From assembly GCF_027943255.1 (NCBI RefSeq), contig NC_072897.1, positions 61,466,406 through 61,530,405 on the forward strand: a stretch of 64,000 bases of DNA, written 5' to 3'. Below are positions 46,366 to 56,525 of the stretch, in pieces. Position 1 is the stretch's first letter, and each line of letters begins with the position of its first letter. Below the pieces are notes generated by a model. It saw only the letters and a list, made by a program, of their open reading frames with translations, was not told where the DNA came from and did not search any database. The translations under genes and the position numbers were made by a program. This stretch comes from Anastrepha obliqua. Taxonomy: Eukaryota > Arthropoda > Insecta > Diptera > Tephritidae.

Positions 46366-46646
46366 TGTGGGAACACAGTGGAGAGTGTCGTACGGGAACA
46401 CACCTATACCTATCAGTGTGGCCACACTGATTTCATTATTCATTTTTATTCACTATTCAACTGGATTTAACGTCGTTATGAATTCGAAGAAATAGATCAT
46501 TCGAGAAGCGTTCTTGCAACTACAAGACGTATAGAAATTAGAGTTCTTTTACAAGTTTTATATTTTATCTTAATCTTGAGTTTTCATAGGAAATAAAGCA
46601 TGTTAATTTTAATATAAAAGTATATGTGGAGTTTTATTCCCCTACA
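46366..46646 (+). repeat. 3' LTR of Gypsy-C
   Basis: 281 bp, preceded by a G-rich polypurine tract and followed by GTAT. Confidence 0.85.
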
Positions 46647-46676
46647 GTATAGCCAAATTGCAAAGATTTAAAGCAT

Positions 46677-49057
46677 TGTTATTTCGTTTATTTTGTTTAT
46701 TATAAGTCTAAAACATAATTATTGTTTTTACAGACCACTTAGATCTAATATGAGCTTAAATTACTACTATTTTACTATAATAATTAAATAAATTAGAAAA
46801 CAGAGTTTAGAAATTTATAAAATTCATTCCTTGAAATCGAGAAGTCAAGCGGAATAGAACTCGAGATCTCATTGAATTCTCTTAAAGCGCGGGCAATAGG
46901 AGGATTACGCGCATAATTCGTGTTAAGAAATTTAAGATGAAATGGATAAGTATTGCGTAACGATCTAGTAGGAATATGGAAGTAAATGGAACGTAATAGG
47001 GATGAACAGTCCACTTCTCCATTAATTACACTAAAAACAAAAGACAGTGAGAGTATAGACCTTCTACTATCTAGAGACTTTAAGTTAATTAAAATCAAAC
47101 GAGAATGATAGGAAGGATAGGATTTGAGAATTTTAACGACTTGAGAGCATATTTAAGGAACACCTTCTGTACACGTTCAATGCTCTCAATAGCAAATTGG
47201 TGGCAAGGCCTCCAGATAAAAGTTGCATATTCTAATCTAGAGCGAACGAAAGAAGTGAAAAGTAGTTTGTGAGTGTAAGGGTTCGAGAACATCGAGCTAT
47301 TACGCCGTGTAAAGCCTAAGACTGAGTAAGAAGTGGACACAAGAAAGTTCATTTGACTGTTGAAAGAAAAATGTGAGTCAAAGGTCACACCTAGATCTTT
47401 GAATTCATGAACAGATTGAAGTAAAGTATTATCAATGATGTAAGATGACTGGAAAACCTTTTGAGTTTTAGCGAAGGTGACATGAAAACATTTCTTAATA
47501 TTTAGAGAGATGCTAGAGTTACTGCACCAGCGAACGAGCGCCTTAATTTCCGTTTGCAACATAGGAACATTCTCATTTTTTCTAATGGCCGAAAATATTT
47601 TCAAATCATCAGCATACAAAAGTAAGTTGGCAAATGAAAAACAGGTACAAATATCATTAATAAATCGAACGAAGAGAAGAGGCCTTAAAGTACTGCCTTG
47701 TGGCACCCCTGAAGACGCAATGAAAGGTTCCGAACATTCACCCTCAATCGTTACCACACATCGTCTATCGGATAAATAAGATTTCAACCATTGAAAGGAA
47801 ACGGAATGGAGACCAAGCGAGGCGTAAAAGAATTACGTAAAAGAATTGTATGAGAAACTCTATCAAATGCTTTAAAAAAGTCCGTGTAAACACAATCGAC
47901 TTGAAAACCTTCAGCAAAAGTTCCAAAGCAGTATTCACCAAAAGCAGCCAGGTTGGAAACTGTAGACCTACCCGAGATAAATACATGCTGATTGGGCGAG
48001 ATTAAGCTCTTAGTAGCAAAGTACATTTTTTCTTTTACAATTCCTTCAAAAAGTTTGGAAATAATAGAAAGCTTCGAGATCGGCCTATAGTTGAACACAT
48101 CATTCTTTTTGCCACTCTTGAAAGTAGGGGTGATCATTGTGATTTTCCAATAGTTGATAAAAACTCCCGAATATAGAGATTTATTAAAAACTAATTTGAG
48201 AGGAATGACAACATCCGGGCAGTTTTAAAGAAGAATTACGGACAGCCCATCCTTATCAGTCTGCGAAGAAGGTTTTAAACCCAAAATCCCATTCTCAATG
48301 GGCCTTAGGATTAGACTTAATATTCTCTTCAATCGGAAGAATATAGTTCCTGTATAAAAATTTATTTAAACAGTTGAATTTTTTTAAACCATACTTGTAA
48401 TTTATAAAGATAGATTCATTCTTAGATGCTAAAAATTGCTTTTGAAGCTTATTCCGCTTATTTTTAAGTTTTTTAAGTTGATAAGTGTACCAGAAAGCAA
48501 ATCTTCCCAATTGATGTCATGTAAAATGCTATTTAACCTAGAAAAGTCACAAGAGGAAAAATTGAAAGCTATTTTCTCGTCTTGTTTACTACTCGCAAAC
48601 TCGTAAAACTCGACGTTAAGCATTAAAGTGACATGATGTTTATCAGCAGGCGAGAAGGATGAGAAGCATTCAGAGATAGAACTATTAATATTAGCGCTGA
48701 CGAATATGAGATCAAGAATTCTATTAAGTTTATTTTCGAAAGAATTAATTTGTACTAAATCAAGGCTTAATAGATTATCATTTACATATGATTCTAGTGA
48801 TGATGTGACATTAGTTGGGATTAGACTGTGCTTACAGAAGTTAGTAGACAAAGAAACATTCGGAAAATGAAAATCCCCAAAAACACTAATATGGTTATCA
48901 TCAATATTTAGAACTAGGGAAACAATGTTGTCCGTATGCGACTTGTTAAGATCAAAATTACTATTAGGCGGTATGTAAGATGCAATTAAGTATAAAGACC
49001 CATATCGAGATGATTCCTTTATACAAACACACAATTGATCAAGAATGGGATCCTCAT
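46677..49057 (-). mobile_element. LINE-3, Jockey/CR1-like LINE, 5'-truncated
   Basis: Minus-strand element from within the endonuclease (49057) to an AATAAAC-type A-rich tail (about 46677-46705). Its truncated 5' end abuts array 3 sharply; its tail abuts the LINE-2a ORF1 fragment. No target duplication was found. Confidence 0.8.
46793..49057 (-). pseudogene. LINE-3 ORF2: endonuclease (partial), RT
   Basis: Endonuclease part 49034-48429 with VFGDFHFPN (about 48880) and a DKHHV block in the SDH position. RT 48137-47095 in two frames: NYRPIS, the DFFKAFDRVSH Asp block, GVPQGSTL, YADD as LLYADDLKIF (about 47610), and the KDLGVTFDS thumb. The C-terminal part (47098-46793) ends without RNase H, consistent with Jockey/CR1-like clades. 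Frameshifts at about 48300-48200, 47800 and 47097. Confidence 0.8.
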
Positions 49058-49247
49058 TTATGTTATGTTATGTTATGTTATGTTATGTTATGTTATGTTA
49101 TGTTATGTTATGTTATGTTATGTTATGTTATGTTATGTTATGTTATGTTATGTTATGTTATGTTATGTTATGTTATGTTATGTTATGTTATGTTATGTTA
49201 TGTTATGTTATGTTGTGCTGTGTTTTGTTGTGTTTTGTTATATTTTG
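49058..49247 (+). repeat. (TTATG)n array 3, 31 units plus a degenerate edge
   Basis: Perfect units to 49212, then about seven degenerate units (TTGTG, CTGTG, TTTTG, TTATA). The left edge against LINE-3 is sharp. The same degenerate pair TTGTG-TTTTG is seen at the outer edge of array 1. Confidence 0.95.
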
Positions 49248-49381
49248 GTTCGTGTGCGTCTGTGCGTTATTATGTTTATATACATAACAATGATGTGTTT
49301 ATATATAGGGTTATTCAATAGGTGCGCTTCAACTTTTTTCCGATAGGGAGGGCGAACGACGCAATATTTTTTATTTTTCGC

Positions 49382-49558
49382 ATGTCATTTGTAAACTTCA
49401 TTAGTATACATTTCATCATTAAATGCTACACACTTGAGCAACGATTGCAAATCGTGCAAATTTTTTATGAAAATAATCGTTCTGTTGCTGCTAATTTAAG
49501 AGCATTACGGCCATTTTACGGTCCATTTACCAAGTCGTCCCGTTTTGGGGTTATGTGA
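49382..49558 (+). pseudogene. Mariner-like transposase N-terminus
   Basis: Helix-turn-helix-type segment (YTLEQRLQIVQIFYEN) as in the DUF4817 family of insect IS630-like transposases. It ends in a frame break at the internal deletion. Confidence 0.7.
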
Positions 49559-49574
49559 AGTAATTGGTCTACAG

Positions 49575-51962
49575 CAGTGGTCGCCAACCCGTCGATCGCG
49601 AGCTACCGGTAGCTCGCAAAGGCAATTCTGGTAGCTCGCGCTGCTCACGTTGCAAAAAATCCAAAAGTCTGAAAATCATACCAGTATTAGCAAATTTCAG
49701 AAATCTTCATAATAAATAGATAAACAGCGGCAACACTGCGGTAAGCGATTTCGCGCCGACAAACACGACGCGAAGTCGCGTCTCCGTTCTAAGATCGGCT
49801 GGAACCGATTAGCGTGTTCGAGAATTTTTTGGCTTTATATATACGCAGTGCACGTCGACATTGCGCTCAGTTTAATACTGAACGGCATTATCAACGTTCT
49901 GCTTGCAGCGGTTGGGTTAGAGTTCGAAACATTATGGCAAGCAGTCGTAAGAAGGCGAAGACATACGATTTCCATTCGGAATGGGTAAAACAATACTTCT
50001 TCACAGAAGTTAAAGGCAAAAGTGTTTGTTTGTTATGTAATACATCTGTGTCAGTTCCTAAAAAAGAAAATATTGAGAGGCATCATAAAACTGTACATTC
50101 GAATTTTGAGAAGGCATTCCCGTTAAATTTTGTCACCAGAAAAGAAAAACTGAAACATTTAAAAATCCAGTTAATTGGACAACAATCAATATTTTTGAAA
50201 ACAATCGCCAAAAATAAGGCTGCAACTGAAGCATCTTATCGTGTTTCCCAGATAATTGCACAAAAGAAAAAACCTTATGAAGACGGGGAAATCATAAAAC
50301 AAGCACTTTTGGAAGCTGCAGATTTTTTATTTGCCAACTTTAGAAATAAAGACGAAATAGTGTCTGCTATAAAATCTATGCAACTTTCTGCTAATACAGT
50401 GATGAGGCGAGTAGAAGTAATGAGCAATGATATTTTTTTACAGTTAAGCAGTGACTTAGATAACTGTATTTATTTTTCACTGCAACTGGATGAATCAACA
50501 GATGTAGTTGACACCTCACAGATGGCCATATTTGTCAGGATGGCTTTTAGTGAGTTTACAATTAAAGAAGATCTTTTGAAGTTTATTCCACTCAAAGGAC
50601 ATACTACTGGGTTAGAGCTGTTTTCTCATTTAAAAAATCTCATCTCTTCTGAGAAAATTCCAATATCAAAAATGGTAGGCCTGACAACTGACGGTGCTCC
50701 AGCTATGGTGGGTTGTGGTAAGGGGCTCGTGACGCTATGTCATAAGGATGAAAGTTTTCCACAACTTCTTAGTTACCACTGTATTATACATCAGCAAGCA
50801 TTATGTGGAAATTTCCTAAACTTGAACAACGTTATGAAACTGGTGGTGAAAATTGTGAACAATATTAGAGCTCAAGCGTTACAAAGAAGATTATTTAAAA
50901 CCTTTGCTGATGAAATTGACTGTCAATACGGAGAGCTACTTCTTCACTCTGAAGTGCGATGGTTAAGCAGAGGACGAGTGCTCAAACGTTTCAATGATGT
51001 CCTGCCTGCTATACTCCAATTTTTCAAAGAACGCGATGAACCGATTCCTGATCTGGAAAATTCGACTTGGCTCAGAGATTTTGATTTCCTTGTGGACATT
51101 ACAGAGAAATTAAATGAGCTTAACTTGCAGCTTCAAGGCAGGGATAAAGAATTAGCGGAAATGATTTCTGATATAAATGCATTTATTACAAATCGTTTCA
51201 AGGATTTCAGCAAAATTGCTTTAGTGACGCAATTTGTTGTTTCACCCTTCATGGACATTGATATACAACAGTTTGCAACTTGTGTTATGAACAACTTTGG
51301 CGAAGACATTGCTGTGACAGAAATGGAACTGATTGCTTTTCAAAGTGACTTGACTTTAATATCTTTAGGTTCAAATACAAAATGTATATGGACTTTAGTA
51401 AGTAAAGATAAGTATTCAGTTTTATGTCGTGTTGCGTTGAAAGTGAAAGCGTTATTCAGTTCAACTTATTTGTGTGAATCTTCTTTTTCCTATATGAAAT
51501 TTATTAAAAATAAATACCACAATCGGCTTACAGATATACATTTGGATTACTGTACTCGAATGACATCAAATTATACTGCAAATATTAAAAAAATTATCGA
51601 TGAGTCAGAATGTCAACCTTGTCATTAAATATGCTCTTTTTATCTGCCCATATTTTATTTATATAATAATGTACTATTACTGTTTTGTTGTTTTTTTAAG
51701 TCGCTTGTGATTTGCCATTATGACTGCAAAAAATTTTGCTACGATTGATAGGTGTGAACATGGATGTAGTTATGCCTAAGTATAAGCACTATAAGTCATA
51801 AGTTTATTATATATAGAACGTATATTAGTAAAATAAATACAATTATTGTATGTCGAATATAACTGTGTATTATTTAATTTATGTTGGCTTGTGCAAGTAG
51901 CTCGCTGTTTATTTCAAAATCTTGAAAAAAGCTCAACACATTGAAAAGGTTGGCGACCACTG
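49575..51962 (+). mobile_element. Complete hAT transposon with 8 bp TSD
   Basis: 2388 bp. 15 bp terminal inverted repeats CAGTGGTCGCCAACC, perfect 8 bp duplication GTCTACAG at 49567-49574 and 51963-51970. TAGCTCGC motifs recur near both ends (49613, 49633, 51897). The transposase frame is uninterrupted. Confidence 0.95.
49934..51628 (+). CDS. hAT transposase (ZBED/GTF2IRD2-like)
   Basis: 564 residues from the ATG at 49934, which has A at -3 and G at +4; the frame is open upstream to 49814 without an ATG. BED-like zinc finger with Cys32, Cys35 and His51/His55. RNase H-like core with LDESTD (about residue 190) and TTDGAPAMVG, HCIIHQQALC (the hAT C/DxxH region) and EVRWLSRG, then a C-terminal hAT dimerisation block CESSFSYMKFIKNKYHNRL. 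It would cut and paste the element. No stop or frameshift is seen. Close relatives exist as domesticated genes in vertebrates, but here the terminal repeats and TSD show a transposon. Confidence 0.92.
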   Translation: MASSRKKAKTYDFHSEWVKQYFFTEVKGKSVCLLCNTSVSVPKKENIERHHKTVHSNFEKAFPLNFVTRKEKLKHLKIQLIGQQSIFLKTIAKNKAATEASYRVSQIIAQKKKPYEDGEIIKQALLEAADFLFANFRNKDEIVSAIKSMQLSANTVMRRVEVMSNDIFLQLSSDLDNCIYFSLQLDESTDVVDTSQMAIFVRMAFSEFTIKEDLLKFIPLKGHTTGLELFSHLKNLISSEKIPISKMVGLTTDGAPAMVGCGKGLVTLCHKDESFPQLLSYHCIIHQQALCGNFLNLNNVMKLVVKIVNNIRAQALQRRLFKTFADEIDCQYGELLLHSEVRWLSRGRVLKRFNDVLPAILQFFKERDEPIPDLENSTWLRDFDFLVDITEKLNELNLQLQGRDKELAEMISDINAFITNRFKDFSKIALVTQFVVSPFMDIDIQQFATCVMNNFGEDIAVTEMELIAFQSDLTLISLGSNTKCIWTLVSKDKYSVLCRVALKVKALFSSTYLCESSFSYMKFIKNKYHNRLTDIHLDYCTRMTSNYTANIKKIIDESECQPCH

Positions 51963-51970
51963 GTCTACAG

Positions 51971-52135
51971 TAACAAGCCGGCGACGATTTGTGAGCTCAG
52001 AACCAATATTGAACGCGAAATTGCCGGAATTTCGGCCGATTTATGCAAAAGAGTGGTCGAAAATTGGGTTCAACGATTGGACTTCGTAAAACGTGCACGC
52101 GGTGGTCATGCAAAAGAAATCGAATTTCATACTTA
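51971..52135 (+). pseudogene. Mariner-like transposase C-terminus
   Basis: Continuation of the deleted transposase after the hAT target site: KPATICELRTNIEREI then a C-terminal tail to the stop near 52135. The bases before the hAT (from about 49530) encode the preceding WGYVK block, with one stop. The catalytic core between N- and C-terminal parts is absent. Confidence 0.7.
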
Positions 52136-52246
52136 AATGTATATATTCAAACTCGATAATAAAAAAAAAATTACTTAAAAAAGTCAAACCGTTTGTGTTT
52201 TATTCAAAAAAGTTCAAAAGTTGAAGCGCTCTTACTGAAAACCCCT

Positions 52247-52251
52247 ATATA

Positions 52252-52282
<31 letters not shown>

Positions 52283-52790
52283 TATTGTTGTTATGTTTAT
52301 ATAAAAATAAATATAATATAATAATGATGTTTATATCTATATGTTCTTATAATGTTTATGTACAAATAAATATAACAATAATATTTATGTAATGGGCTAT
52401 TTGTATATATAAATATAAAAATATAAATAATGATATATACCTACCGAATTTATAATTAGTAACGACTAATTGTTAATAATACCTGCTGTTTTAAGGTTTT
52501 TATTATGAATTTATTATTATATTATATATGAAAGATGTATGGTAATATTTGCCACATACCTTATAAGACATGTTGTATACTAATATATGTATATAAACAT
52601 GCATACATACATATATTTTGATGCAATTTTCATAGTCTAATATGCATATGTCCTTTGCCAATACATATAAACATGCATATATACAATTTCGCGCAATTTT
52701 CGAACAAAAAGAACAAAGCTATATGTAAAGATGCATACAAATCATATGGACATATCAAATGTACGAATATATTCTATACGCAAGCAAAGG
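52247..52790. other. (AT)n microsatellite and AT-rich spacer
   Basis: Alternating AT at about 52249-52285 followed by ATATAAATA-rich sequence and CATACATA runs. No coding signal. Confidence 0.7.
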
Positions 52791-52794
52791 TAAG

Positions 52795-53535
52795 CTAATG
52801 TACCTTGCTTGAACTGCAAGCGAGAGCGCGGAACCAACGACAAAGAGGCATAATCGGCTCCCGCGTTCGGCAACGTTCGACATCTGGCTCTCTCCTACTT
52901 GAGTGAGCATATATATGTATGTATGTATATGCGCATATGTATATAAATTCACATATTTTTATTTGCATATGTAACTTGATCAACTCCATTGCGATTCCTT
53001 TTACCTCCTTCTCTATATCCAAACAAAATATGTACCAAACAAATAAATTAAAATTTTGTTTTTAAAATTGCAACCTTTCCATCAGTATTTTCTTATGACG
53101 ACTTTCTTAACACCTCCAAAGTCATCTTGTTCAAATTTATAACCGCGTTCAATTTTGTTATTCCGTTCCATCCTGTCTCTTCAGTTGTGCTAGAGTTGTC
53201 TTCTTCGGATGTTAAGTTGTTGTTCCGCATGAGTTTTGGTTGTTGGTATTGATTGGTGAACTGGCCACTGTTACCTGGAGGTCTTTTCCAATTTTTATTG
53301 TTTCTATTCACGTCGTAGTAGTTGTTTTGATGTTGAGTTGGTTGCCTGAATGTTGTGTTTCCAGACGTTGTGTCCATGGGTCCTGGTTTTGGTAATTGTG
53401 ATGACGGCTGGTTATAGTTGTATTTCTGCTGATACATGGGACGTCTCTGGTCATGTTGTTTCTCATAGTAGTGTTTATTGTTGGTTGGATGAATGTTCTG
53501 TTCCATCTTGGCTCAGATCCGTACATCTCTCTCAC
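52795..53535 (-). mobile_element. Gypsy-D remnant
   Basis: A gag C-terminal piece at 53535-53093 is followed on the minus strand by noncoding sequence with a GC-richer block (52795-52900) that may be LTR or leader. It shares TACCTTGCTTGAACTGCA with 18722-18739 beside Gypsy-A. No terminal repeat was found. Confidence 0.5.
53093..53535 (-). pseudogene. Gypsy-type Gag C-terminal fragment
   Basis: About 137 residues, Asn/Gln/Pro-rich with a PGPMDTTS-type motif typical of errantivirus-like Gag tails. The ATG at 53506 is within the fragment; the true start is missing. Confidence 0.6.
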
Positions 53536-53830
53536 AAATAAATGGGAAAAATTAAGAACTCTCCATCATCAGTTCAGCAGATGGTGGATAAATCATTGCC
53601 TCAGAGATCCCCACGAACGATATAAATGGAAGAATCAGGAAAATAACCTGCTTGAAAAAGACCTAGTCGTTTTCAAGGACGACCTTTCACCTCCAATGAA
53701 TGGCGACTAGGACAAATCGTGAAGCCACACCCCGGTTCTGATCAAAATGTTTGCGTAATAGACATCCGCACCCAAGGCGGAGCCATAACCCGATATATAA
53801 CAAAGCTCTGTCCCTTACCACCCGCATAAC
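53536..53830 (+). pseudogene. BEL/Pao integrase C-terminal fragment
   Basis: WWINHCLRDPHERYKW, then DLVVFKDDLSPP, then after a frame change near 53695 a WRLGQIV block and a final TKLCPLPP before TAA. This is the DUF5641-type C-terminal domain seen also in the BEL-X and BEL-Y integrases, from a different family. Confidence 0.75.
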
Positions 53831-53914
53831 GTAAGATTCCACCTCTTTTATTACACTCTCCATAACATTATATGCTCACCATGAAATTTAATTTAATAGT
53901 AGATCTTACAACTT

Positions 53915-54257
53915 CAGGAAGTGTGAATTGTGCTGCAAAACGCATTCCTTGCGATATTGTCGTGCCTTCCTGGCAATGACCCCGGACGAGAGTTATGAGT
54001 CGGCCAGGGTTACTGCATCAACTCTTTGGCTACATCATATACCACTGGCGCCTGTGACTCACGAGATAGGTGTCGACGCTGCGGCCGAGCTCATCATACC
54101 CTCCTACAGACGTTACTACTCACACATTCAGAACACCGACAAAAAAGACTTGCTGAGCCTCGCCCGAGCAGGCGAAGCCCACAACAATTTACTGGAACCC
54201 AATCTAACCGGTCCGTCCGTCAGCGGTGCATCGGTGGGTTGTTTGACCAAGCTATAG
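53915..54257 (+). pseudogene. BEL/Pao Gag zinc-knuckle fragment
   Basis: CELCCKTHSLRYCRAF and, in another frame, SRDRCRRCGRAHHTLL: the Cys-rich array of BEL-type Gag with a frame break. The remainder to 54257 is unassigned. It lies after the integrase end, so the two fragments are not in native order. Confidence 0.65.
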
Positions 54258-55490
54258 TTACTAACGTCGATTAAATTTATTCGTCTTCAACACCCTGCTC
54301 ACCATATGGGAATGGAACGGACTGTGGCAAAAGCAAGTCAGTTCGGCAAGAAGTCAGCCGTCACAGTCAGTCGTCAACAGTCATTCGTCAGAGTCAAGCT
54401 ATATTTTCTACCACTCTAAATTAAAAGATTTTATGTATATATATATAAATTCAGCCATTTTTCGTGTTGTGATGATCTTTACGGAGAATGGCTCAGCCGA
54501 TTTTAACCAAACTTTGCCACATTGAAGAGACACATGTGGAAAACGTTTGTAACTATGTTTGGTTAAAATCTCCTTTACTTCTTCGTCAACACACAGGAAA
54601 CACGAGGCAGCGTTCTTTTTACGCGTGTGGTTGTTATTGTAAACGGTTGCATGGAGCGTACATTTTACTCACATATGTACAAGTTAACGCAGCAGTATTT
54701 ATGCCTAAATTTTCATTCCATTACATACATTTCAATGGAATGCAAACATACATACATATACATATATTCATACAGCAATGGCACAGCTGTAGCTGACCGC
54801 CTGCAATAATTAATCGTAACACAATGCTGCTGTGACTAACTTAACACTTTGCTTAAATACTTCTTCTTTACACCCACACTTCGGGATAACCGAAGCAAAA
54901 CCATTAGCTCAACGAACCTGAACAGGTCGTCGCTAAAAAAGTACTTAAGCAAGCCGTTTTCTTAGAAGATTACCAAAGGTTATCAGTAATAGTGCATAGT
55001 GAAAGTAAGTGTTAAAACTAACAGGCATCAACCAAAGAGATAAAAAAAGTGCGTCAGAAATATTTACGAGAAGAGATTGTTTTCACATTTTCCAACGATA
55101 TTTTTACGAAAAATTTACAAAATATATATTAATTTTGCAAATGATTGATAACAAGTGAAACAGTGAATAAATAGTGTGAAAAATACACACAACAGAAATC
55201 GGCAAAAATAATTAATATTTTAGAAGTTTTTACTTAAGATATTTAAGAAAAGAGATTGTTTTCACACTTTCCGTAGATATTTTCAAGAAAAATTTCAAAA
55301 ATATATATTATTTTTGCTGATCATTTCCCATTTCTGTTCTGTGTAATTTTCATTTCAACGCGTGCTCACAGTTCAATTATATTTTTAAAAGATGGCGCTA
55401 ACAGTATGTTAATTTGAATTCCACTTTAAAAACAATAAAAGTAGCAATCAAGAGCTCAGAGTGACATAAAGAAGACCACTTTGATTCGGT
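54258..55490. other. Spacer with a diverged 68 bp direct repeat
   Basis: No gene recognised. The segment at about 55066-55133 recurs at 55239-55308 with moderate divergence (core AGAGATTGTTTTCACA). Possible Helitron upstream sequence, undetermined. Confidence 0.5.
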
Positions 55491-55496
55491 AAAAGA

Positions 55497-56092
55497 AATG
55501 CCAAGAGGTAGAAGACATGGTAACATCGGACACGTCACAATAGAAATGTGCAAAATAACAGACAAAATGAAAGTGAGGAGAATCATGCTGATAGATTAGT
55601 TAACAAAGAGATCGTACTAGATCACGTTCTCAAAATCGGCCAATAAATATCAATTCTGTAAATTTGAATGGTGCAGCATTTCAATATAATCCACAACTTG
55701 ATTATTCATCTCACAAATACGGATTTTGTCAAGCATTGCGGATTTTGTCAAGCATTGAAATTCAAAACTGAAACACCAGGCATGTGTTGCGCTGCAGGAA
55801 AAGTTCGCTTACCAGACATACAATATCCGCCCGAACCATTAGCTACATTATTATCGGTAAATTCACCCGATTCCAAACATGTTCTTGAAAAAATTTCCAC
55901 ATATAATTCATGTTTTCAAATGACATCTTTTGGTGCTGGAAAAATTATAGCCGATAACTTCATGCCAACGTTCAAGGTAATACATAAACTTCAACGTTCA
56001 ACAACATTCGCTGACACATCTAATGAATAATTAGATTTTATGGACACAAATTATGGGCTTTTTCAGATTTAAGGGCAAGCATATCACTTAAT
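55497..56092 (+). pseudogene. Helitron protein, N-terminal part
   Basis: ATG at about 55497 (MPRGRR start), frame-broken, then a PQLDYSSH block. The main open frame 55668-56030 has the Cys-rich GMCCAAGKVRLP block and the NSCFQMTSFGA block of the Helitron-like N-terminal domain. A 19 bp tandem duplication at about 55724-55761 repeats the FVKHCGFCQAL region. It is interrupted by BEL-Y at 56098. Confidence 0.8.
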
Positions 56093-56097
56093 AGGTT

Positions 56098-56507
56098 TGA
56101 AAAGTCTCAAGCTTTTTTGAGATGAGAAATTAATTTACGTGGGAATGCGCGAATTGCCTGTTAAATAAAATGCGAGCGCGTTCGGTGGTAACTTCACAAG
56201 TGATTTATTTATTTTTGAATTCAAGTTTTTATAGTGTCTTAGCCTAACGGATTAAGTTCAAATTTATGTAATTGGAGTAAATGTGTATTGCTCTGTTACG
56301 TTTATGTAATATAGGTGTTTATACATATATAGTGCTATTTTAAATTCATATACGAAAATTGAACAGTATTTTTAGAAAACAGTAAGCTTAATATTGAAAC
56401 GTTACGAGAAATTATGGAATTTAACAATTATGATAATAATGATTAAAATTAAATTAAATATATAAAATTAAATTAATAATTAAAATTCTAAGCCATTTGG
56501 CGTAACA
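56098..56507 (-). repeat. 3' LTR of BEL-Y (410 bp)
   Basis: TG...CA ends; left side of the element because it runs on the minus strand. Confidence 0.92.
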
Positions 56508-56525
56508 CCGGCCACCTTGAAAGGC

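Larger units (their letters stand above)
41022..46646 (+). mobile_element. Gypsy-C, Gypsy-type LTR retrotransposon (CsRn1/Kabuki-like)
   Basis: LTRs of 281 bp (41022-41302 and 46366-46646) starting TGTGGGAACACA, flanked by GTAT at 41018-41021 and 46647-46650. Directly after the 5' LTR comes TGGTGACCCC as PBS (41307); a GGGGGGAGT polypurine tract precedes the 3' LTR. The gag CCHC-like motif (CYYHRGFG...KKC) and the integrase style suggest a CsRn1/Kabuki-like lineage. A hAT element sits inside pol. Confidence 0.88.
20461..46676 (-). mobile_element. LINE-2a, R1/I-group LINE with RNase H, split by Gypsy-B and Gypsy-C
   Basis: Minus-strand backbone of the region. From its 5' side: zinc-knuckle end of ORF1 (46676-46647 and 41021-40804), endonuclease (40801-39608), then RT (23247-21738), RNase H and C-terminus (21909-20752), 3' UTR to 20461, followed by array 2. 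Gypsy-C (TSD GTAT) interrupts the ORF1 zinc knuckle and Gypsy-B (TSD TTCG) the endonuclease-RT linker; in both places the frame is continuous once the insert and one TSD copy are ignored. The 5' part of ORF1 is missing: at 46677 it abuts the LINE-3 tail. Confidence 0.85.
49307..52246 (+). mobile_element. Deleted mariner-like (IS630 superfamily) element hosting a hAT
   Basis: Imperfect terminal inverted repeats: AGGGTTATTCA...GCGCTTCAACTTTT on the left and its complement on the right (ending CCCCT at 52246), with TA-rich flanks. Without the hAT the element is about 540 bp and keeps only the two ends of a transposase gene. Confidence 0.75.

Noticed and set aside
49058..49247. Array 3 as the 3' tail of LINE-3
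   Set aside because: LINE-3 reads away from it: the array abuts the truncated endonuclease (5') end, while the LINE-3 tail is the AATAAAC run near 46690.
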